A stretch of 61,650 nucleotides of DNA from NIOZ-UU35 sp964344175 (lineage in GTDB: Bacteria > Chloroflexota > Anaerolineae > Anaerolineales > UBA11858), in contig CAYFMI010000015.1 in NCBI GenBank assembly GCA_964344175.1, positions 1-61,650 of the forward strand, written 5' to 3'. A program made the translations under genes and the position numbers. The notes beneath the pieces were generated by a model. It searched no databases. It saw only the letters and a list, made by a program, of their open reading frames with translations, and was not told where the DNA came from. Shown here piece after piece: positions 58,189 through 61,650 of the stretch (position 1 is its first letter; each line of letters starts with the position of its first letter).

Positions 58189-58599
58189 ATGTCATTCAAC
58201 GAACTCACCATCGTGGGCAATCTGGGGCGCGACCCGGAGATGAACTATACCCCCTCCGGGCAGGCCTGCACCCGCATGTCGGTGGCCACCAACCGTAAAT
58301 ACAAGAGCGGCGAAGGCGCGCTGATCGAGGAAGCCACCTGGTTCAACGTCACCGCCTGGGGCCGCCATGCCGAGAACTGCAACCAGTATCTGCAGCGCGG
58401 CAGCCGGGTGTTTATCAAAGCCCGGTTGACCCCGGATGCCGATACCGGCGGTCCGCGCATTTGGAACCGCCAGGATGGTACGCCAGGCGCTTCCTACGAT
58501 GTCACCGTCAAGGAGATCGTCTTCCTGGGCCGCGCGGGCGAAGGCCGCAAAGCCGAAACTGGCGGCGTGATCGTTCAGGATGATGACATCCCCTTCTAA
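58189..58599 (+). CDS. ssb: Single-stranded DNA-binding protein
   Basis: This 136-residue SSB has the classical OB-fold start (FNELTIVGNLGRDPEMNYTP), the WFNVTAWGRHAENCNQYLQR region and the acidic C-terminal tip DDDIPF, which binds partner proteins. The length is a little short and the linker is minimal. An element-encoded SSB protects single strands during transfer or replication. It has a good AAAGGAG site. Confidence 0.95.
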   Translation: MSFNELTIVGNLGRDPEMNYTPSGQACTRMSVATNRKYKSGEGALIEEATWFNVTAWGRHAENCNQYLQRGSRVFIKARLTPDADTGGPRIWNRQDGTPGASYDVTVKEIVFLGRAGEGRKAETGGVIVQDDDIPF

Positions 58600-58641
58600 A
58601 GAGCGGTAAACGCTATCCCCCCCAAATAAAAACCGATTTGT

Positions 58642-58709
58642 TCACCGCAGAGCCGCAGAGATCATTGAGCGAGCTATTTTCTCCGCGTTCTCTGCGCGCT
58701 CCGCGGTGC
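58642..58709. repeat. Hairpin array H17 (CACCGCAGAG words)
   Basis: The left arm CACCGCAGAGCCGCAGAGAT can pair with the right arm CTCCGCGTTCTCTGCGCGCT, then CCGCGGTG. It is the same repeat family as H16. Confidence 0.7.
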
Positions 58710-58738
58710 AAATCCCCTAACAGAAAGCGAGGAACGAT

Positions 58739-59257
58739 ATGAAACTGAAAATCCAAGCCGATGCGCTCAACCAGGTTTTGCAGGTGGTGACCCGCGCCAG
58801 CCATGCGCGCGGCCTGTACCCCGCATATTCCCTGGCGCGCCTGGAGGCCATCCCTGCTCAGGGGCTGCGCCTGACCTGCTTCAACGGCGAATACGCCATC
58901 ACCGGCTATGCCCCGGCCCAGATCGAGAAACTCGGCGACCTGGCGGTCAACGCGGCCACGCTGGTCGAGTTTGCCAAGACCCTGCAAGGCGAGATTGAGT
59001 TGAACGAAACTTCGCAGCAAGGCTTGCAAATTAGCAGCGCATCCAGCAAAGCCCACTTCGTGACCGCGGAACCGGTCATCCAGGCGGTGCCTGCCGTGGG
59101 TGCGGATGGGATTTCGCTGCGGGGCGCAGATGTCTTGCAGCTCCTGCGCGTCTCCCCGTATGCCGCCCGCGATGGCTCTCGCCTGGTGCTCACCGGGGCG
59201 CGTCTCCGCGTGCAGGCCGATGGCATTTCCAGCCTGGCAGCCGATGGGTTCCGCTAG
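58739..59257 (+). CDS. DnaN-like sliding clamp, truncated at a hairpin array
   Basis: This 172-residue protein covers the first domain and part of the second domain of a DNA polymerase III beta clamp: MKLKIQADALNQVLQVVTRA, then GLRLTCFNGEYAITGY, ending SSLAADGFR. In full clamps that last motif continues into the rest of domain 2 and domain 3 (about 366 residues in all). Here TAG, the first unit of hairpin array H18, ends the frame exactly after ADGFR. It cannot form a normal ring. It might be a dominant partner, a decoy or a decayed copy. Confidence 0.75.
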   Translation: MKLKIQADALNQVLQVVTRASHARGLYPAYSLARLEAIPAQGLRLTCFNGEYAITGYAPAQIEKLGDLAVNAATLVEFAKTLQGEIELNETSQQGLQISSASSKAHFVTAEPVIQAVPAVGADGISLRGADVLQLLRVSPYAARDGSRLVLTGARLRVQADGISSLAADGFR

Positions 59258-59382
59258 TCAAGTAGTCCCTTCGTCGGGTAGTCGGTTGGGTCAAATGGTT
59301 CAGCATTCTTTCCCAGATAGGTTGAGTGCCATTAGACAACCTGACCACACGACCAACCGACCACTCCGATCACCCGACTAAG
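59255..59382. repeat. Hairpin array H18 (GTC/GAC words) at the clamp stop
   Basis: The left arm has tagtc, tagtc, cgtcg, agtcg, ggtca. The right arm has gacaa, gacca, gacca, gacca, gacta. It begins with the clamp stop codon and fills the gap to the next gene. Confidence 0.7.
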
Positions 59383-59397
59383 AAAAGGAGGACGCCT

Positions 59398-60009
59398 ATG
59401 CACAATAACAGAAACCGTACTACCCAACCGCAGTCTTCGTCCGAAAGCGAGGTGATGGATATGGCTCAACCCCAAATCGTGAACTTCCAAAACGCGGCCA
59501 CGCTCCTGCAGAGCAGCGCCGACCAGCCCCTTGTCTCGGTCAGCGGATACTTCTACGCGGTCGACTTTGGGCCGGACGTGCGCCCGCAGCATCACCGCGT
59601 GGACAAGCATAAACGCTGCGCCTGCTATTTGGGAGCCGACTGCCCCGCCGTCGCTGCTGTGGCAAGTTATCTGCGTGATGGCGGCGAGCGTACCCCCGAT
59701 CCCCCCCTGGGATATTTCCCCGTGGCTCCGGCAGAATGCCCAATCTGCGGCGAGAAAGCCAGCTACGATGCCAGCCTGAGCAGCCCTAAACGCGGCGCGG
59801 GCTGGCGCTGTGCGATCGGCGGCAGCGCCCATTACTGGGAATATCACGTCATCCACGTGCTGGCCAGACAGCTTCGGGAGAGTCCCTGGCTGTTCCCGCC
59901 GGTATATGATGCGCGCGGCCAGCTGATCTACCCGGGTATGCGCCGGGACGATCTCGTCTCCGGCGACTATCAACCTATCTGGCCGGACGGGTACACCCCA
60001 TACGCCTGA
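59398..60009 (+). CDS. Hypothetical Cys-containing protein, possible zinc binder
   Basis: This 203-residue protein has an N-terminal low-complexity stretch (NRTTQPQSSSES). A domain with HHRVDKHKRCACYLGADCPA, then CPICGEKASYD and WRCAIGG, suggests one or two zinc sites. The end contains VIHVLARQLRESPWLFPPVY. AAAAGGAGG precedes ATG 59398. I do not recognise the family. It is typical of unnamed accessory genes of plasmid and phage replication modules. Confidence 0.6.
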   Translation: MHNNRNRTTQPQSSSESEVMDMAQPQIVNFQNAATLLQSSADQPLVSVSGYFYAVDFGPDVRPQHHRVDKHKRCACYLGADCPAVAAVASYLRDGGERTPDPPLGYFPVAPAECPICGEKASYDASLSSPKRGAGWRCAIGGSAHYWEYHVIHVLARQLRESPWLFPPVYDARGQLIYPGMRRDDLVSGDYQPIWPDGYTPYA

Positions 60010-60031
60010 ACAGAAACCCCAATTTCCCCTC

Positions 60032-60082
60032 GCAGGGGATGGACGACACGCCCCCTGCCAAGGGGCTTCGTCTGTCCCCTGC
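60032..60082 (+). other. Stacked long hairpin before radC
   Basis: GCAGGGGA (60032-60039) pairs with TCCCCTGC (60075-60082), GACGA (60042-60046) with TCGTC (60068-60072), and CCCC (60051-60054) with GGGG (60062-60065). There is no T-run. It is built like the terminator at 56428-56493 and precedes a CAGAAAGGA ribosome-site leader. Confidence 0.5.
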
Positions 60083-60108
60083 ACAACCAACAGAAAGGAC
60101 AGACGATC

Positions 60109-61260
60109 ATGAACCCTTCTCTCCCGCTGGGCCTGGATGTCCAGCAGCCCTACGCTCCGCCCAAACTGAAGCTGCGCCCGCTGCGCGAGCAGCCCGCAAC
60201 CCGCGTAGCCCAGGATGCCGATGCCTGCAATTTGCTCGAACTCCTGGCCGCGGTGGTGGGCGGCCCGCAGCAGATCGAGATCGCCGAAAACCTGCTTTCG
60301 AGCTTTGGCGATATCGATGGCCTGCAGCGCGCCCATATCAGCGAGATCAGCGACCTGCCGGGTATCGGCCAGAGCACGGCGGCGCGCCTGAAGGCCGCCC
60401 TGACGCTGGGCAAGCGTTTGGCGATGCACGTCCCTGAACAACCCCCGGCCATCCACAGCCCGGCGGATGCCGCTGCTTTGGTGCAGTACGAGATGAGCGC
60501 CCTGGAGCAGGAACACCTGCGCGTGCTGGTCTTGAACACCCGCAACCGGCTCTTGGAGATCGCCGAGGTTTATCACGGAAGCGTCAACCAGGCCCAGGTG
60601 CGGGTGGCCGAAGTGCTGCGCCCCGCCGTTCGCCGTAATGCCCCCGCCATCATCGTAGCCCATAATCACCCGTCCGGTGACCCGACGCCAAGCCCCGATG
60701 ATATCGCCATCACCCGCGCAATCGTCGAGGCGGGCAAGCTGCTGGATGTCTCGCTGCTGGATCATCTGATCATCGGGCAAGGCCGCTGGGTGTCGCTCAA
60801 GGAGCGCAATCTCGGCTTTGACGGCAATGTGCTGCACGAGCGCTGCAAGCCATATCAAGTCCGTGACGGCGCGTGGGATGACGCGGAGGTCATCTTCGCA
60901 TACACCCGCGCCCAGGCGCTCGAAGACGGCGTGCTGGTGAATGTCTCCGAAATGGCGGCCGAAGCCGGTTTCCGCTTCCCGACGGCTATCTCGCAAACCC
61001 TTTACGCCACGCTGACCCCCAACGAAACCGAGCGCAACCACGGCCAGTCGTATGACGGCCGCCTGTGGGATGTGCTCTTCATGGCAGCCATGGCTGGACG
61101 AAAAAGTTCGAGCAGCCGCGTTGCGTACGAGATCCACCTGGCTGAATGTGAGCCGGGGGATCGCCGCCTACGCAGGCGCGTGCTGAAGCTGCTGGCCGAT
61201 GTCGGCCCCGGCGATCAGGGGGAGCCTGTCATCACCATTGGTTTTCCCAAAGATTTCTAG
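60109..61260 (+). CDS. RadC/JAB-domain protein fused to a DUF6573-like domain
   Basis: This 383-residue protein has a helix-hairpin-helix region (SDLPGIGQSTAARLKAALTL) at about residues 81-100. The RadC MPN/JAB metalloprotease-like domain has HNHPSGDPTPSPDD (from residue 185). A C-terminal domain from about residue 258 (DAEVIFAYTRAQALEDGVLV, then NVSEMAAEAGFRFPTAISQT) resembles DUF6573, usually a separate protein on plasmids. I regard the fusion as unusual. RadC-like proteins are frequent on mobile elements, and their exact role is unsettled. Confidence 0.8.
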   Translation: MNPSLPLGLDVQQPYAPPKLKLRPLREQPATRVAQDADACNLLELLAAVVGGPQQIEIAENLLSSFGDIDGLQRAHISEISDLPGIGQSTAARLKAALTLGKRLAMHVPEQPPAIHSPADAAALVQYEMSALEQEHLRVLVLNTRNRLLEIAEVYHGSVNQAQVRVAEVLRPAVRRNAPAIIVAHNHPSGDPTPSPDDIAITRAIVEAGKLLDVSLLDHLIIGQGRWVSLKERNLGFDGNVLHERCKPYQVRDGAWDDAEVIFAYTRAQALEDGVLVNVSEMAAEAGFRFPTAISQTLYATLTPNETERNHGQSYDGRLWDVLFMAAMAGRKSSSSRVAYEIHLAECEPGDRRLRRRVLKLLADVGPGDQGEPVITIGFPKDF

Positions 61261-61269
61261 GAGGCCAAA

Positions 61270-61452
61270 ATGCGTATCATCGAGGCTCTTCCCGAAGAAT
61301 ACATCCTCTGGCCGGATCAGATGGTGGTTGATACCCCTGTCGAACCGGGTGACATCTGCCCATCTTGCGATGGCGAGGGCTGGCTGGAAGACGAAGGCTG
61401 TCCCTGCCCGGTCTGCGGCGGTTTTGGCGAGTTGAAGGACGCAAAGGAGTGA
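61270..61452 (+). CDS. 60-residue zinc-finger protein (DnaJ-type CxxCxGxG motifs)
   Basis: A GGAGG site precedes ATG 61270. The C-terminal half has CPSCDGEG and CPVCGGFG, two CxxCxGxG knuckles like half of a DnaJ zinc domain, with an extra Cys pair (GCPC) between. The N-terminus is acidic. It is likely a small structural zinc protein of the module, coupled to its neighbours. Confidence 0.7.
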   Translation: MRIIEALPEEYILWPDQMVVDTPVEPGDICPSCDGEGWLEDEGCPCPVCGGFGELKDAKE

Positions 61453-61458
61453 AACCCC

Positions 61459-61620
61459 ATGAAACAGAAACTACAGAAGCATAATCGTCTCGCCCTGCGG
61501 GTCGAGGACATCCAATACCTGCCGGAGCATCGTTGCCCGCAGTGTCAGGCTCCGGCGATGACCACCCTCGAAGGCGAATGGATCAAACCCTTTCAGGAGG
61601 GTAGGACTCCATGCGCCTGA
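61459..61620 (+). CDS. 53-residue protein with CPQC knuckle
   Basis: An AAAGGAG site precedes ATG 61459, only 6 bp after the previous stop. The product is basic at the N-terminus (KQKLQKHNRLALRVEDIQYL), with CPQC and a final PCA, so it could hold one zinc with three or four ligands. No family is recognised. Confidence 0.55.
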   Translation: MKQKLQKHNRLALRVEDIQYLPEHRCPQCQAPAMTTLEGEWIKPFQEGRTPCA

Positions 61621-61621
61621 T

Positions 61622-61639
61622 GCCCCGAAAAAACGGGGC
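61622..61639. other. Short hairpin at the window end
   Basis: GCCCCG (61622-61627) pairs with CGGGGC (61634-61639) across an A6 loop. No T-run follows within the window, so termination is not certain. Confidence 0.35.
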
Positions 61640-61650
61640 GTCAATGAGTA

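Noticed and set aside
59332..61137. A 601-residue minus-strand open frame
   Set aside because: It lies opposite the RadC-like and zinc-protein genes, which have good motifs and ribosome sites. The minus-strand sequence has no recognisable domain.
61622..61639. Intrinsic terminator at the window end
   Set aside because: The stem is short and no T-run follows on either strand within the visible sequence.

Overview
The window looks like an accessory region (integrated conjugative element, large plasmid or genomic island) of a moderately GC-rich bacterium. I infer Chloroflexota, probably Anaerolineae-like, from three things: split, duplicated Tad-type secretion genes; secreted proteins with Thr/Pro linkers; and intergenic hairpins built from degenerate 7-10 nt repeats, plus copies of a CCTTCGAC...CTCAGG repeat. 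This is inference, because no rRNA or housekeeping marker is present. I see no integrase, transposase, relaxase or VirD4 coupling protein, so the element's ends and DNA-processing genes must lie outside if they exist.

Layout. (1) 1-2080: a small membrane protein and an AbiEi/AbiEii toxin-antitoxin pair. (2) 2100-33474: a long plus-strand surface-apparatus locus. It opens with a promoter and a strongly structured leader, then membrane and secreted proteins, a tRNA-Val(AAC), and a 1198-residue HerA/VirB4-type ATPase with a large Ser/Thr/Gly-rich insertion. Two Tad-type motor sets follow. Set A is CpaB1, CpaE1, CpaF1, a 59-residue protein, TadB1 and TadC1. Set B is CpaE2, CpaB2, CpaF2, TadB2, TadC2, two Flp prepilins, TadE and TadG. 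Next come three secreted proteins sharing one unnamed domain, a Cys/Trp-rich membrane protein, a prepilin peptidase, a third prepilin and a second TadE/TadG pair. Two antisense toxin-antitoxin cassettes interrupt this locus. (3) 33534-34270: an MNT/HEPN pair. (4) 34466-55489: a defence island. Its plus-strand half has an Eco57I-like adenine methyltransferase, TcmP, a three-Cys-motif Gp37/Gp68 protein, a small protein plus nucleotidyltransferase, a PLD-SNF2 helicase and a pRiA4b-ORF3-like protein. Its minus-strand half has a DISARM DrmD-like helicase, a zinc-ribbon protein, a TIR protein, a truncated DrmMI-like methyltransferase, a SWIM protein, a HAD phosphatase and a Fic protein. (5) 55700-61650: a plus-strand replication/recombination module with an SSB-like OB protein, Rad52, SSB, a truncated DnaN, a RadC-DUF6573 fusion and small zinc proteins, separated by long stacked hairpins.

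How the parts may work together. The Tad genes can supply a pilus or pseudopilus, the HerA/VirB4 ATPase could couple it to DNA or macromolecule movement, and the Rad52/SSB/RadC module would handle single-stranded DNA. That would make a hybrid Tad-based transfer apparatus, which is inference. The defence island and toxin-antitoxin pairs are typical cargo. Signs of decay or sequence error include an in-frame TAG in tadC1, another in the prepilin peptidase, paired homopolymer indels in the DrmMI-like fragment, and a clamp gene cut short at a hairpin array. Many intergenic gaps carry an imperfect inverted repeat made of short degenerate direct repeats, each with its own repeat word. This is the most striking structural signal here.
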